Notes: generated by a model from the letters alone, not told the origin. 64,000 nucleotides of DNA from SCGC-AAA076-P13 sp963926355 (GCA_963926355.1 CAWUWW010000006.1:62001-126000); one strand, 5' to 3'. Counted from the stretch's first letter, positions 9,663 through 18,855 are shown. Numbers and translations: made by a program.

Positions 9663-10289
9663 CTAACTAAAAGTACTTAGCTGCTTTAATCTAGCAATTT
9701 CTTGAGCCTTTGATTCCATATGAGAAATCATTTGTTTGGTAATCGGCATTCTTTCTCCATCACAAATATTGGCATGAAATTTTTCAGAGAAAATATAAGC
9801 AAAATTTACCATTTCCTTAACTGTTTCTAGAGGTCTATCAACTGCATTTAGGTCAGCAGCAATAATGACTGCAAATGTCTTGGTGTCCCCATCAAATGTT
9901 CCTGGATTTAATGCGTTAGCAATTCTAAAAATCTCTCTTTTACTATCTCCTTTATAGGAAAAAAATCCATGCACAAGCCTGGCTTTTGAATTTTTCATAA
10001 AACCGTATATCTGCTCTATATCGAAAGTTGATTTATCTAAGGAAATTAAATTTAAAATAATGAGCTCCTGTTCTACCTCGACTTGGTCATTAGAATCATC
10101 AAAATTAAAAGATTGCTGGGATTTAATTTGAGCTACCTCACCTTCATCCATATCAAAATTATCAGACAAGGGTTCAATTTTTACTTTTAGTTCATTAGCA
10201 TTTGATATTTTTCTAATAAATAGGAAAGCTACTATTAAAAAAAATAATACCGAAAGACCGATTAAATATATATCTATATTGCTTTGCAT
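9663..10289 (-). CDS. zipA: Cell division protein ZipA
   Basis: ZipA tethers FtsZ to the inner membrane during early divisome assembly in gammaproteobacteria. One N-terminal membrane helix spans about residues 7-25, followed by a short acidic linker and a C-terminal FtsZ-binding domain (about residues 70-200). That domain contains the family-typical RIANALNPGTFD and later ICDGERMPITKQ. The protein has 208 residues, shorter than E. coli ZipA (about 330), because the linker is reduced. It lies between smc (it starts where smc ends) and ligA (4-base gap), the expected synteny, which strongly supports the call despite weak sequence conservation. Confidence 0.9.
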   Translation of the reverse strand: MQSNIDIYLIGLSVLFFLIVAFLFIRKISNANELKVKIEPLSDNFDMDEGEVAQIKSQQSFNFDDSNDQVEVEQELIILNLISLDKSTFDIEQIYGFMKNSKARLVHGFFSYKGDSKREIFRIANALNPGTFDGDTKTFAVIIAADLNAVDRPLETVKEMVNFAYIFSEKFHANICDGERMPITKQMISHMESKAQEIARLKQLSTFS

Positions 10290-13277
10290 TTATGTTTCTG
10301 CAAATTCTAGTGCTTGATTTACATCAACAGATACCATTCTAGAAACACCAGCTTCTTGCATAGTAACTCCCATCAAGTGGTCACTTTTTTCCATTGAAAC
10401 CTTGTTGTGGGTTATAAAAATAAATTGGACTGTTTTTGACATTTCTTCAACCATGTTTATAAATCTCATTGTATTTAGATCATCTAAAGGTGCATCAACC
10501 TCATCTAACATACAAAAAGGTGCTGGATTAAGTTCAAATATTGAAAACACTAGGGCAAGAGCAGTTAAGGCCTTTTCACCGCCTGACAATTGAGAGATGG
10601 ATGAATTCTTTTTACCAGGAGGTCTAGCCATTAGAATAACACCTGCGTTTAAAGCGTCATCATCTGTTAAAGTTAGTTCTGCAAAGCCTCCACCAAATAA
10701 TTTTGGAAAAACTTCCTTAATTCTAACGTTAACAGCATCAAAACTTTCCTTAAATCTTGATTTTGTCTCATTATCTATAGTTTTTATAGCGCCTGAGAGC
10801 TTGTCTAATGCCTCAGTTAAGTCATCGTACTGAATATCAAGCTCTTCTTTACGTTTAGACTCCTGGGCTATCTCCTCAGGAGCTGCGAGGTTAATAGCTC
10901 CTAACCTGATAATACTAGCTTGAATATCTGAAAGCTTATCTTGTAAATCCTTAATATTCATGCCTTCATATTCTGAATAATTAATATCCTGAACTTCTAG
11001 ACCGGATTCTTTAATTTTTACATTAGCATTTTCTAAATTTATCTCATATGTCTTTAACTCTAATCTAGTATCAGTAACCTTCTCTGTAATGGTCTTTAAA
11101 TCTAGCTCTGCAATTGATTTTTTATTTTCTAAATCTCTCAAGCTTTCATTGAACTTAGATTGCTTTTGACGTATCTCAGTAAGAATTGATTCAGCTGAAG
11201 AGCTTTTTTGAAGCAAGTCTGTCATGGTCGTTTCAATATCTTTTTTTCTAGTTCCTGTTTCTGAAATAACCTTAATAAGATCATTTTGCCTAGTAAGGTA
11301 CTCTTCTGGTGCTGCCAAATTAACTGAGCCTAGAGCGGTAATATTTCTCTGAACTTCACTCAAGGAAATTTCAAGATTTTCTAAATTTAAATCTTTAAAT
11401 TCATTTGGGTTTATATCGGAGATCTTAATATCTGCCTTGCTTAGAACATCAGATGCATTTTGTAAGTTAACCTCATATGTTCTTAAGTCTAGTTTTAAGT
11501 TATTTACCTCTCTATCTAAATCCCTAAGTTCGTTAGAAGCAATAGAGCTCTTACTTTCAAGACCTCTAACATGATCATCAATCTCTAGCTTTAATTGCTT
11601 AATTGAATTTAATTCACCCTCTGAATTATTTTTTCTTAAATTCAGTTCTAATAACTCTTTTTCGGCAATTTCTCTCTTCTGTATAGTTATCTTAATGAGA
11701 TCAGATAAATCATTTTGTCTTGTTAAGTACTCATTAGTTAGACTTTTTGATTGAGCTGATGCAAGTTGAAAAATATTTTTTAATGAGTCTTTAAGTTCAG
11801 CTGTCTTAGATGAAATGCTATCGTTTTTTAGATTAAGACTTTTTACTGCATCAATGATCGTATCTAATAAATGCAGTGCTTTTTCTTTTGGGCTTAAATG
11901 CTCAAGATTGGATTCTCTTTCTTCAGCTTTCTTGAAGCTTTCTTTAGCTTTTTCAAGGTCTATCTTCCCTTGGGCCTCTACTCTATTTAGATTGGCTATA
12001 CTTTCTTCAAGTCTAGCGGTATTTGCCCCTATAGAAAAGCTATCTTTTTGAGCGGAATCTGATTTAGAGGCGATTGATAGCTGTCGCTCTTTAACCTCAT
12101 TTTTCTTTTCTTGATGTGAGTTAACCTCTGATTGTTTTAAAGAGATTTGAATTTCCAGCGGCCTTACCTTAGCCTCAAGAGTATTCTTCTTATCCATGGC
12201 CTCAAGAGCTTTAATAATTGATATATTAAGTTTTAATTCTTTTTCTTTTGGGCTCAAGTCTTTAAAAGCTGACTCTTTTTCTATTGCCTTTTTGTAACTC
12301 TCCTTGGCCCTTTCCAAGCCCTGCTTACTTTCAGACTCTGTCCTTGTTAAATTTTGAAGATTTGTTTCATATCTAGCAATCTCTGCACCAATTGAGTAAA
12401 AATTCTTTTGTGCATTTTCATAAGCATCTACAACTGATTCGTTTTGAGTTCTAAATTCATCAATCTGTGATTGCTTTGTTTGAGCTTCAGCTTCTCTAAT
12501 CTTAAAATCTCTATTCAAGGCATCAAGATTTTTTTGCAACCTATCTCTACTATTCTTAGCTTCTAATGAAAATAATACTGCTGTATTGAGTTGGTTTTTA
12601 GATTCATCATTTTTTAAAGCATTATACTTATCTGCTGCATTAGCCTGATTCTCAAGCCTTCTAATAAGCCTAGCAATTTCATCTCTAATATCCTTAACTC
12701 TAGATAGATTTTCTTTTGTCTTTTTAATTCTGCTTTCTGTTTCTCTTCTTCTCTCCCTGTACTTAGAAACTCCAGCAGCTTCCTCTATATGAGTTCTTAA
12801 TTCCTCAGGCTTTGCACTAACAAGCCTGCTAACCATTCCTTGTTCTATAATTGCATAAGAGCTTGGCCCTAAACCAGTACCAAGAAATATATCCTGAACA
12901 TCTTTTAATCTGCATTTTGTATTATTTATAAAATAATCAGACAAAGCATCTCTAGTCATAACTCTTTTAATTGATATTTCGTTAAAAGAAGCGTACTCAC
13001 CTCCGATCTTTCCACTTGAATTATCAAATAACAATTCAATACTGCATTGACCGGAAGCTTTTCTATTCTCAGAACCGTTAAAAATAACATCAACCATAGA
13101 TTCGCCTCTAAGGTTTTTTGCTGATCGTTCGCCTAGCACCCATCTAACTGCATCAATTACGTTTGATTTTCCACACCCATTTGGTCCAACAACGCCAACA
13201 AGGTTAGTTGGAAAGGAAATTTTCGTTGAATCTACGAAACTTTTAAAACCGGCTAGTTTTATGTGCTTAAGTTGCAT
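10290..13277 (-). CDS. smc: Chromosome segregation ATPase SMC, apparently hinge-less with duplicated arms
   Basis: SMC organises and segregates the chromosome as an ATP-driven dimer. Both head halves are intact: Walker A GPNGCGKS (residues 31-38), the ABC signature QLSGGEKA (896-903) and Walker B MLDEVDAP (923-930). The middle is abnormal. The N-arm segment beginning FYSIGAEIARYE (about 292-411) recurs as SFSIGANTARLE (about 412-516), with AKESYKKA/AKESFKKA and LSPKEKE/LSPKEKA in register. The C-arm segment occurs twice as exact 143-residue units (517-659 and 660-802), each starting YLTRQNDL and ending NLAAPEE. Only about 35 residues separate the arms, and I find no hinge motifs. Its length of 995 is short against about 1160 for relatives. 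The reading frame is unbroken. Confidence 0.93.
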   Translation of the reverse strand: MQLKHIKLAGFKSFVDSTKISFPTNLVGVVGPNGCGKSNVIDAVRWVLGERSAKNLRGESMVDVIFNGSENRKASGQCSIELLFDNSSGKIGGEYASFNEISIKRVMTRDALSDYFINNTKCRLKDVQDIFLGTGLGPSSYAIIEQGMVSRLVSAKPEELRTHIEEAAGVSKYRERRRETESRIKKTKENLSRVKDIRDEIARLIRRLENQANAADKYNALKNDESKNQLNTAVLFSLEAKNSRDRLQKNLDALNRDFKIREAEAQTKQSQIDEFRTQNESVVDAYENAQKNFYSIGAEIARYETNLQNLTRTESESKQGLERAKESYKKAIEKESAFKDLSPKEKELKLNISIIKALEAMDKKNTLEAKVRPLEIQISLKQSEVNSHQEKKNEVKERQLSIASKSDSAQKDSFSIGANTARLEESIANLNRVEAQGKIDLEKAKESFKKAEERESNLEHLSPKEKALHLLDTIIDAVKSLNLKNDSISSKTAELKDSLKNIFQLASAQSKSLTNEYLTRQNDLSDLIKITIQKREIAEKELLELNLRKNNSEGELNSIKQLKLEIDDHVRGLESKSSIASNELRDLDREVNNLKLDLRTYEVNLQNASDVLSKADIKISDINPNEFKDLNLENLEISLSEVQRNITALGSVNLAAPEEYLTRQNDLIKVISETGTRKKDIETTMTDLLQKSSSAESILTEIRQKQSKFNESLRDLENKKSIAELDLKTITEKVTDTRLELKTYEINLENANVKIKESGLEVQDINYSEYEGMNIKDLQDKLSDIQASIIRLGAINLAAPEEIAQESKRKEELDIQYDDLTEALDKLSGAIKTIDNETKSRFKESFDAVNVRIKEVFPKLFGGGFAELTLTDDDALNAGVILMARPPGKKNSSISQLSGGEKALTALALVFSIFELNPAPFCMLDEVDAPLDDLNTMRFINMVEEMSKTVQFIFITHNKVSMEKSDHLMGVTMQEAGVSRMVSVDVNQALEFAET

Positions 13278-13308
13278 TTTGAAGTGTTAATTTTACTTAT
13301 ATATTAAA

Positions 13309-14088
13309 CTATTGTTCCTTTTTTAACCATTCATTTGCTTGAATTTTATAGGTATTTGACGACATATTGCGGTCAAATAAAATTGAGGTATTTAATGAGA
13401 AATTATTTGTAGAATTTTGACACTCAAGGAAGATTTTTATATTAATGGTTTCTTGATTTAAATATGCTGAGGTAATATCAAATCCTGGTATAGAGGAGTC
13501 TTTGTTTGTCAGAACAATAGGCTCAAAAGTTAAAAAATTTACGCTCGCAATTGGTATGTTTGGGCCATTCATTATAAAAAGCTCCGCTGTTCCCTTGATT
13601 GGTGAGCAAACTAGAGCATTCCCAAACTCTATAATTAAATCTGATTTAGAATATTTTGGAAATTTTGCATCTCTCAACTCAGTATAAATATTATAAAAAA
13701 GAAATTTTTCTTCAGGGCTTTGAAAGTAACTTTCTGAAAACGAGATCAAGCTCTCCGCTGTATTAAATTTTTTGAGTGAAATGGCATCTTTAATATACGA
13801 AGTTACCCATAAAAGGATAAGCTCTTGGTTAATCTGCCCCTCTAATTTAACAAAAGCTTCATTAGTTATAGCTTTATCTTCAGAAATTAATGCAAGAAAT
13901 TCACTATTAAGTTGTTGATCTTTAAAGGAGCCTAAAAATGAAAATTTTCCTATAAATGAAAATATACAAAATAAAATAATAACTATTGAAAGCCCAAAAA
14001 TATAGCCTTTATTTTTTGTTCTTTGAGAAAGAAGATATGCAAAAATAGGAAGTAATGCAAAAATTACAAGTAAATATATGTAAATCAT
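13309..14088 (-). CDS. CcmI-like protein of the cytochrome c maturation operon
   Basis: This gene is last in the ccm operon, the place normally held by ccmI, whose product presents apocytochrome c to the heme ligation complex. The 259-residue product has two N-terminal membrane helices (about residues 2-18 and 28-50), as CcmI does, then a predicted periplasmic region with a helical stretch near residues 75-140 and a beta-rich C terminus. I see no convincing TPR motif, and similarity to CcmI is recognised mainly by topology and position. It overlaps ccmH by 4 bases (ATGA type), implying translational coupling. It may be a divergent CcmI or a lineage-specific replacement. Confidence 0.5.
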   Translation of the reverse strand: MIYIYLLVIFALLPIFAYLLSQRTKNKGYIFGLSIVIILFCIFSFIGKFSFLGSFKDQQLNSEFLALISEDKAITNEAFVKLEGQINQELILLWVTSYIKDAISLKKFNTAESLISFSESYFQSPEEKFLFYNIYTELRDAKFPKYSKSDLIIEFGNALVCSPIKGTAELFIMNGPNIPIASVNFLTFEPIVLTNKDSSIPGFDITSAYLNQETINIKIFLECQNSTNNFSLNTSILFDRNMSSNTYKIQANEWLKKEQ

Positions 14089-14459
14089 ATCTTTCTTCTA
14101 AAAAAGAAAGTTGTCAGGGCAAGTAAAAGAATTGATATGGGTGCAATCCATAAAAAATAAGTTCCTTTATCAAAGCCTGGATCATACAAAACCTCATTAC
14201 CAAATCTATTTACAATATATTTTTTAATCTCACTGTCAGATTTTCCCTCTTTAATAAGCTCAACAATCTTCAGTTTTATATCTTCTGATACTGGCGCATT
14301 AGAGCTAGCTAATGAACCGCTTGTACACTTAGGACATCTTATTTCTTTAATTAAGTTATAGAATCTTTTCTCATTCTCAAGGTTCGTAAACTCATACAAG
14401 GAATCTGCAAATAGAAAATTACAAGAAAGAAGAATAACTAAGCAAAGTTTCTTAATCAT
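14085..14459 (-). CDS. ccmH: Cytochrome c maturation protein CcmH (CcmL type)
   Basis: CcmH is the membrane-anchored thiol reductant that keeps the CXXCH site of apocytochrome c reduced for heme attachment. The 124-residue product has a signal peptide (cleavage near residue 18), the redox motif RCPKC with Cys42 and Cys45, and a single C-terminal membrane helix (about residues 101-119). The following SLASSNAPVSEDIK segment is characteristic of the family. It is the short form without a fused TPR domain, and a CcmI-like gene follows. It overlaps ccmG by 4 bases. Confidence 0.93.
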   Translation of the reverse strand: MIKKLCLVILLSCNFLFADSLYEFTNLENEKRFYNLIKEIRCPKCTSGSLASSNAPVSEDIKLKIVELIKEGKSDSEIKKYIVNRFGNEVLYDPGFDKGTYFLWIAPISILLLALTTFFFRRKI

Positions 14460-14980
14460 TTAAATAGCTCATATTTATTAATAACAGGAGTAAAGACATC
14501 TTGCCAAATCATAGTATTAACCTCACCCCTGTAATGAACAAGAACCTCACCATTACTCACTAAAAAAGTTTCAGGAGCACCTGTAACACCCATATCTAAA
14601 GCCAATGAACCTTTAAAATCATGAATAATTAATTTATAGGGATCACCAAATTTATTAATCCAATTAATAGCATCGTCTCTGTCATCTTTATAATTAATAC
14701 CCATAATTGGAATATTTTTATTACTCAACTTAACCAAAAAACCATGCTCAACTCTGCAAGTTATACACCAACTTGCCCATACGTTAATTAAATAGGTTCC
14801 TTGAATGTCTTTATTGGATATAGGAGATTGTGAGTAAAGCTCATTAAGCTCAAATTGAGGAAGATTGTAGTTCCTATAATCAGCTCCTGGATAGTAATCA
14901 TCATCATTTATGTATAGATAAAAAAAAGATATCAAAGCAATTGGAAGAATTATTACAAACATTCTTAATATAAATTTCAT
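14456..14980 (-). CDS. ccmG: Thiol:disulfide interchange protein CcmG/DsbE
   Basis: CcmG is a periplasmic membrane-anchored thioredoxin-like reductant of the cytochrome c maturation pathway, acting with CcmH on apocytochrome c. The N-terminal anchor covers about residues 5-23. The active site is WASWCITC (Cys72, Cys75), and the cis-proline region GVTGAPETFLV matches the family. The 174-residue length is normal. It overlaps both neighbours (ccmF and ccmH) by 4 bases, typical of a coupled operon. Confidence 0.95.
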   Translation of the reverse strand: MKFILRMFVIILPIALISFFYLYINDDDYYPGADYRNYNLPQFELNELYSQSPISNKDIQGTYLINVWASWCITCRVEHGFLVKLSNKNIPIMGINYKDDRDDAINWINKFGDPYKLIIHDFKGSLALDMGVTGAPETFLVSNGEVLVHYRGEVNTMIWQDVFTPVINKYELFK

Positions 14981-16872
14981 CGCTTAGCCCTATTAATAGA
15001 AACTATAAGCATGATTCCTGAAAAACTCATCATGATTGCTGAAAACCAGATCCATCTTATAAAATAATTGAATTGAATATTTACAATCCAACTACCATCT
15101 TTTAATTGATCGCCAATTGTTATATATATGTCTTTTAATAAGGTGACATAAATATCTGTTTCGGTAGTGATCTGACCTCGTGCAAAATACTTTCTCTTTT
15201 CAGGCTTCAGATAAAAATTATTTCCCAATGGATCAGTTAAAGTGAATATTGCCTGGACTGAGTCATGATTGGGATTATTGACTAATTTTAAGTCACTTAA
15301 TTTAATTTCATAACCTTGATACATGTCAGATTGATTAATATTGATATTAAGTGCTCTTTCTGAACTCAATTCATTATTTAGAGCAATTGATATCATTAAC
15401 ATTCCTAGGCCCATATGAGCAATAACACTAAAGGGATTTGAGTACTTATTATTTAAAAGATAATCCCAAATAACAAAAAGATATCTAATTATTATTAAAG
15501 ACCCAGCAAAGATGGAAATAAGCTCCCAAGTTCCGGTAATGTTAAAAATTTTATAAGCTGAAAATACTAAAGATCCACTAATAAGTGCTGATATGGACAT
15601 TGAGTTTATAAGGCTTCTGATTACAAACTTTCTTTGCCACCTAGCTTCTACTGAAAAGAATAAAAAGATACTGGCAAGAACTGTCATAGGAACAAATATG
15701 GCGTTATAAAAAGGTGCTCCTACACTAATTTTTTGCTCATAGATTGATTCATAAATTAAGGGATATAAGATTCCCAGCATTGTTGAGAAAACCAGTACTC
15801 CAAAAAATATATTATTTATTGAGATAAATGACTCTTTAGAAAAAGTTTTGATTGCAGATCCTGAGGTAAGCATAGAGAGTCTAGACGAAAATATTGTCAT
15901 AGATCCAATTATCAATATACCAATGAATGCTAATAGATATAAACCTCTTTCAGGGTCATTAGCAAAAGAATGAACGCTATCAATTATTCCAGATCGAACA
16001 ATAAAAGCTCCAAATAAACTTAAAGAAAAAACAATAATAGAAAGAAGAATTGTCCAAATCCTAAGGGATGAGGATTTTGAAGAAACGCTAATGGAATGAA
16101 TAAAAGCTGTAGCTGCTAACCACGGCATTAGGGCAACATTTTCAACTGGATCCCAGAACCAGTAACCTCCCCAGCCCAATTCATAATATGCCCACCAAGA
16201 TCCTAATGTAATTCCTATGGTAAGAAAAACCCATGCAGCTATAGACCATGTCCTAACCAAAGCCTCCCATTTAACAGAAGAGTTACCCTCAATCATGAAA
16301 GCAATAGCATGAGCAAAAGCAATAACAAAACCTATATAACCCATATAAAGAAAAGGTGGGTGTATGGCTAAAGCCGGATCCTGGAGAACTGGATTTATAT
16401 CTGCTCCATTGGCTGGAGCTATGGGCAAAATAGTCTCAAAGGGGTTTGATGTGAGAAGAAGAAAGAGAAGAAATCCAACAATAATAATTGATATTATTCC
16501 CATGCTTTTTACTTTTAAATCTTGTAAATTATCCGTAACAAAATTAAACAAGGCACCCCAAAGAACTAGAAATAATATCCAAAGAAACATAGATCCCTCA
16601 TGGGCACTCCAAATTGATGTTATTTTATAAAAAATAGGAAGATTAGAATTTGAATGCTGAGCTATATAAAGTACAGAGAAATTATCTGAAACTGCCAGCC
16701 ATACATAAATAAGAAATGAGGTGACTAATAGTAAAGAGCTGTGTGTATAAATCTTAGAAACAAGATTTGCTATATGCTGGTCTTTAGAATCAAATAAAAA
16801 TGAGAATGAAAAATTTAAAAAAAACAATCCTGTAGAGAGAATTGTAAGAAATTGAGCTATCTCAACTAACAT
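14977..16872 (-). CDS. ccmF: Heme lyase CcmF
   Basis: CcmF is the large inner-membrane subunit of the heme ligation complex, which takes heme from CcmE and attaches it to apocytochrome c. The 631-residue protein has many membrane helices and the tryptophan-rich WWD heme-handling motif GWGGYWFWDPVENV at about residues 224-237. Conserved HPPFLYMGY and the SAHEGSMFLW segment are also present. A soluble periplasmic loop follows near the C terminus (about residues 500-600), and the protein ends in a last membrane helix. It starts immediately after the ccmE stop. Confidence 0.97.
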   Translation of the reverse strand: MLVEIAQFLTILSTGLFFLNFSFSFLFDSKDQHIANLVSKIYTHSSLLLVTSFLIYVWLAVSDNFSVLYIAQHSNSNLPIFYKITSIWSAHEGSMFLWILFLVLWGALFNFVTDNLQDLKVKSMGIISIIIVGFLLFLLLTSNPFETILPIAPANGADINPVLQDPALAIHPPFLYMGYIGFVIAFAHAIAFMIEGNSSVKWEALVRTWSIAAWVFLTIGITLGSWWAYYELGWGGYWFWDPVENVALMPWLAATAFIHSISVSSKSSSLRIWTILLSIIVFSLSLFGAFIVRSGIIDSVHSFANDPERGLYLLAFIGILIIGSMTIFSSRLSMLTSGSAIKTFSKESFISINNIFFGVLVFSTMLGILYPLIYESIYEQKISVGAPFYNAIFVPMTVLASIFLFFSVEARWQRKFVIRSLINSMSISALISGSLVFSAYKIFNITGTWELISIFAGSLIIIRYLFVIWDYLLNNKYSNPFSVIAHMGLGMLMISIALNNELSSERALNININQSDMYQGYEIKLSDLKLVNNPNHDSVQAIFTLTDPLGNNFYLKPEKRKYFARGQITTETDIYVTLLKDIYITIGDQLKDGSWIVNIQFNYFIRWIWFSAIMMSFSGIMLIVSINRAKR

Positions 16873-17277
16873 TTATTTTTCTATCTCTATGCCAGGGGGC
16901 ATATAATTTTCATCATGTTTTGCAAGAATTTGTTCAGCATAAACGATTCCATTCTTAAGATAGCCCAAGGCTACGACACCGCTACCCTCTTTAAATAAAT
17001 CAGGAACAGCGCCATTGAAATTAACAACAATAGAATGTTTATAATCCGTTATTTGAAAAGTAATATTTGTCTTATCCCTAATTACAGAACCCTCCAGAAC
17101 CATACCTCCAATTTTAATTCTTTTGTTATCTGGGACAGTTTGTTCAATTATCTCAGTGGGTGTAAAGAAAAAATCTAAATTTGAATCAAGTGCTTTAAAA
17201 ATAAGAAAGGAACCCAGTCCCGAAAATAGTAAAATTACCAATACAGTTAGAAGTCTTTTTTTTCTTAGTGCTTTCAT
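16873..17277 (-). CDS. ccmE: Cytochrome c-type biogenesis heme chaperone CcmE
   Basis: CcmE carries heme covalently in the periplasm from CcmABCD to CcmF. The 134-residue protein has one N-terminal membrane anchor (about residues 8-29) and an OB-fold domain. The heme-binding histidine is His121 in LAKHDENY, with the usual Tyr four residues later. IKIGGMVLEGS is the conserved first strand region. Its start codon overlaps the ccmD stop (ATGA), consistent with operon coupling. Confidence 0.96.
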   Translation of the reverse strand: MKALRKKRLLTVLVILLFSGLGSFLIFKALDSNLDFFFTPTEIIEQTVPDNKRIKIGGMVLEGSVIRDKTNITFQITDYKHSIVVNFNGAVPDLFKEGSGVVALGYLKNGIVYAEQILAKHDENYMPPGIEIEK

Positions 17278-17447
17278 TTGATTTTTTTAGATAGATTCCC
17301 AATCTTAATTCTATAAATAAAAAAAGTTATTATTAAAGTTCCAAAAACTATACCAAAAACACTCCATACATATAATCCATGGTTTTGCCCATTTTGGCTC
17401 TCCATTATTATTGCTTCGGAAATAGAGCTAAAAGCAAAATTAAACAT
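17274..17447 (-). CDS. ccmD: Heme exporter protein CcmD (57 residues)
   Basis: CcmD is a tiny membrane protein that helps release holo-CcmE from the CcmABC complex. The start ATG at 17447-17445 lies inside the end of ccmC (8-base overlap), and the TGA overlaps the ccmE start. The 57-residue product contains HGLYVWSVFGIVFGT, matching the family signature of Gly/aromatic residues followed by YVW at the start of the only membrane helix, then a basic C-terminal tail (RIKIGNLSKKIK). The assignment rests on the motif, the size and the position exactly between ccmC and ccmE. Confidence 0.92.
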   Translation of the reverse strand: MFNFAFSSISEAIIMESQNGQNHGLYVWSVFGIVFGTLIITFFIYRIKIGNLSKKIK

Positions 17448-18171
17448 ATTTTTTTACCCAAGACTTATTTCTCTCACGATTCAATATTTGTAATTTAGAG
17501 GATAGTAGTACTAAACATAAAACTAATCCGGAAAAGCCTATAACAGAAGCAAATAAGGGATAAAGCATCAATGTATCGATAGCTGGCTTATCGCTTATGG
17601 TGATTGAGGCAGTTTGATGTAAGGTACTCCACCACTCTACTGACATTTTAATTATTGGAATATTTACAGAGCCAACTAAAACCAGAATGGCTAAAAATTT
17701 ATCAGCTTTTTCATTATTAGTGAAAGAGTCATGAAGTGAAATTAGGCCTAAATACATAATAAATAGTATTAATGTTGAAATAATTCTAGCATCCCATACC
17801 CACCAAGTTCCCCATGTTGGAATGCCCCAAATTGATCCTGAGACCAATGCAATAAAAGTTGTTATGGCACCTATTGGAGCAATAGATCTGACAAGATAAG
17901 CTGATAATTTAACTTTCCAAATTAAAAAAATAGCACTAGCAAAAGCCATCCCAAGATACAGTGATTGAGAGATAAATGATGCAGGCACATGAAGGTATAT
18001 GATTCTGTAGGAATTACCTTGAACGAAATCTTCAGGCGTTAGGAATAAACCCCAAAAAATAGCAACAAGATAAATTATTAGCGAAGTAAGAAATATGTAT
18101 GAATAAGCTTTATCTACCTGCATTAAATAAGTTTTTGGAGAGGCGAATTGATGTATAAACTTTTTTATCAC
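17440..18171 (-). CDS. ccmC: Heme ABC transporter permease CcmC
   Basis: CcmC is the integral membrane protein that presents heme to CcmE. The 243-residue product has six predicted helices and the tryptophan-rich motif WGTWWVWDARI at residues 120-130, flanked by heme-ligand histidine regions (YLHVPASF near 60-66; LHQTASI later). Its length matches the family. It overlaps ccmD by 8 bases and is preceded by ccmB with a gap of 29 bases. Confidence 0.96.
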   Translation of the reverse strand: MIKKFIHQFASPKTYLMQVDKAYSYIFLTSLIIYLVAIFWGLFLTPEDFVQGNSYRIIYLHVPASFISQSLYLGMAFASAIFLIWKVKLSAYLVRSIAPIGAITTFIALVSGSIWGIPTWGTWWVWDARIISTLILFIMYLGLISLHDSFTNNEKADKFLAILVLVGSVNIPIIKMSVEWWSTLHQTASITISDKPAIDTLMLYPLFASVIGFSGLVLCLVLLSSKLQILNRERNKSWVKKYV

Positions 18172-18200
18172 TATATTTAGCTGTGCCAGTTAATAAAAAA

Positions 18201-18848
18201 TTATTCTAAATGCGCTCTAATAACAAATGAAATAATTAATGGAATTATGACTATTATAATTGATAAGACTCCTAAAAGTAGAATTAGAAAATCAAAATAA
18301 TTTAAGCCTAGGTTAATAGCTATAACAACTTTTCCTAAAACTACCAATAAGGGAAGAAGTAAGGGCATTGTTATAAGAGTCCCTAAAACAGAGCCTTTCG
18401 TAAGAGTTAATGAGTTACCAAAACAAAATAAATTTAAAAAAATATATGAAGAGATAAGAAGTACTGGGAAGATAAGTAAGGCCGTCTCATGTGACGATGT
18501 TATGCCTAGACAGTATATGGAACCTATAACTGAAACAGGAACTCCTATAAGAGACCAATAAATTAAAATCTTAGCTCCAATTATAAATGACAAAGATTTG
18601 GTATGAATAACCAATTGCTCTAAAGAGCCATCATTATAATCTTCTAGAAAGATATCTTCTGTTGCAAGCATCATCACCAGAAGAACAGCAATCCATAATA
18701 TTGAAAAAAAAGCCTGTTCTAAATCTTTATTTAAGAATTCTACGGTTAAAGGAAAGGCTGTCATTATTAAAATAAAAACAAGGATTGGCCCCAACCAACC
18801 TCTAGATTTTTTTCTTAGCTTGAGAAGTTCAAAATATAAGATATTCAT
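18201..18848 (-). CDS. ccmB: Heme exporter permease CcmB
   Basis: CcmB is the membrane subunit of the CcmAB ABC transporter, whose ATP hydrolysis drives release of heme-loaded CcmE. The 215-residue product has six predicted membrane helices and opens with LLKLRKKSRGWLGPILVF, similar to the family's N-terminal amphipathic region. I prefer the ATG at 18848 because the family normally starts close to this segment and it leaves a 7-base gap after ccmA. An in-frame ATG at 18884 would add 12 residues and overlap ccmA by 29 bases. The conserved LEDYNDGSLEQL segment is present. Confidence 0.93.
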   Translation of the reverse strand: MNILYFELLKLRKKSRGWLGPILVFILIMTAFPLTVEFLNKDLEQAFFSILWIAVLLVMMLATEDIFLEDYNDGSLEQLVIHTKSLSFIIGAKILIYWSLIGVPVSVIGSIYCLGITSSHETALLIFPVLLISSYIFLNLFCFGNSLTLTKGSVLGTLITMPLLLPLLVVLGKVVIAINLGLNYFDFLILLLGVLSIIIVIIPLIISFVIRAHLE

Positions 18849-18855
18849 ATTTTTT

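Noticed and set aside
10290..13277. smc as two genes or a frameshifted assembly artefact
   Set aside because: The reading frame is continuous, both head halves are intact, and the repeated arm units are too diverged for an assembly duplication.
16364..16630. Open reading frame on the plus strand inside ccmF
   Set aside because: It is antisense to a strongly conserved ccmF segment, has no start context and no recognisable domain; the same applies to other long antisense frames in smc, alaS and purL.
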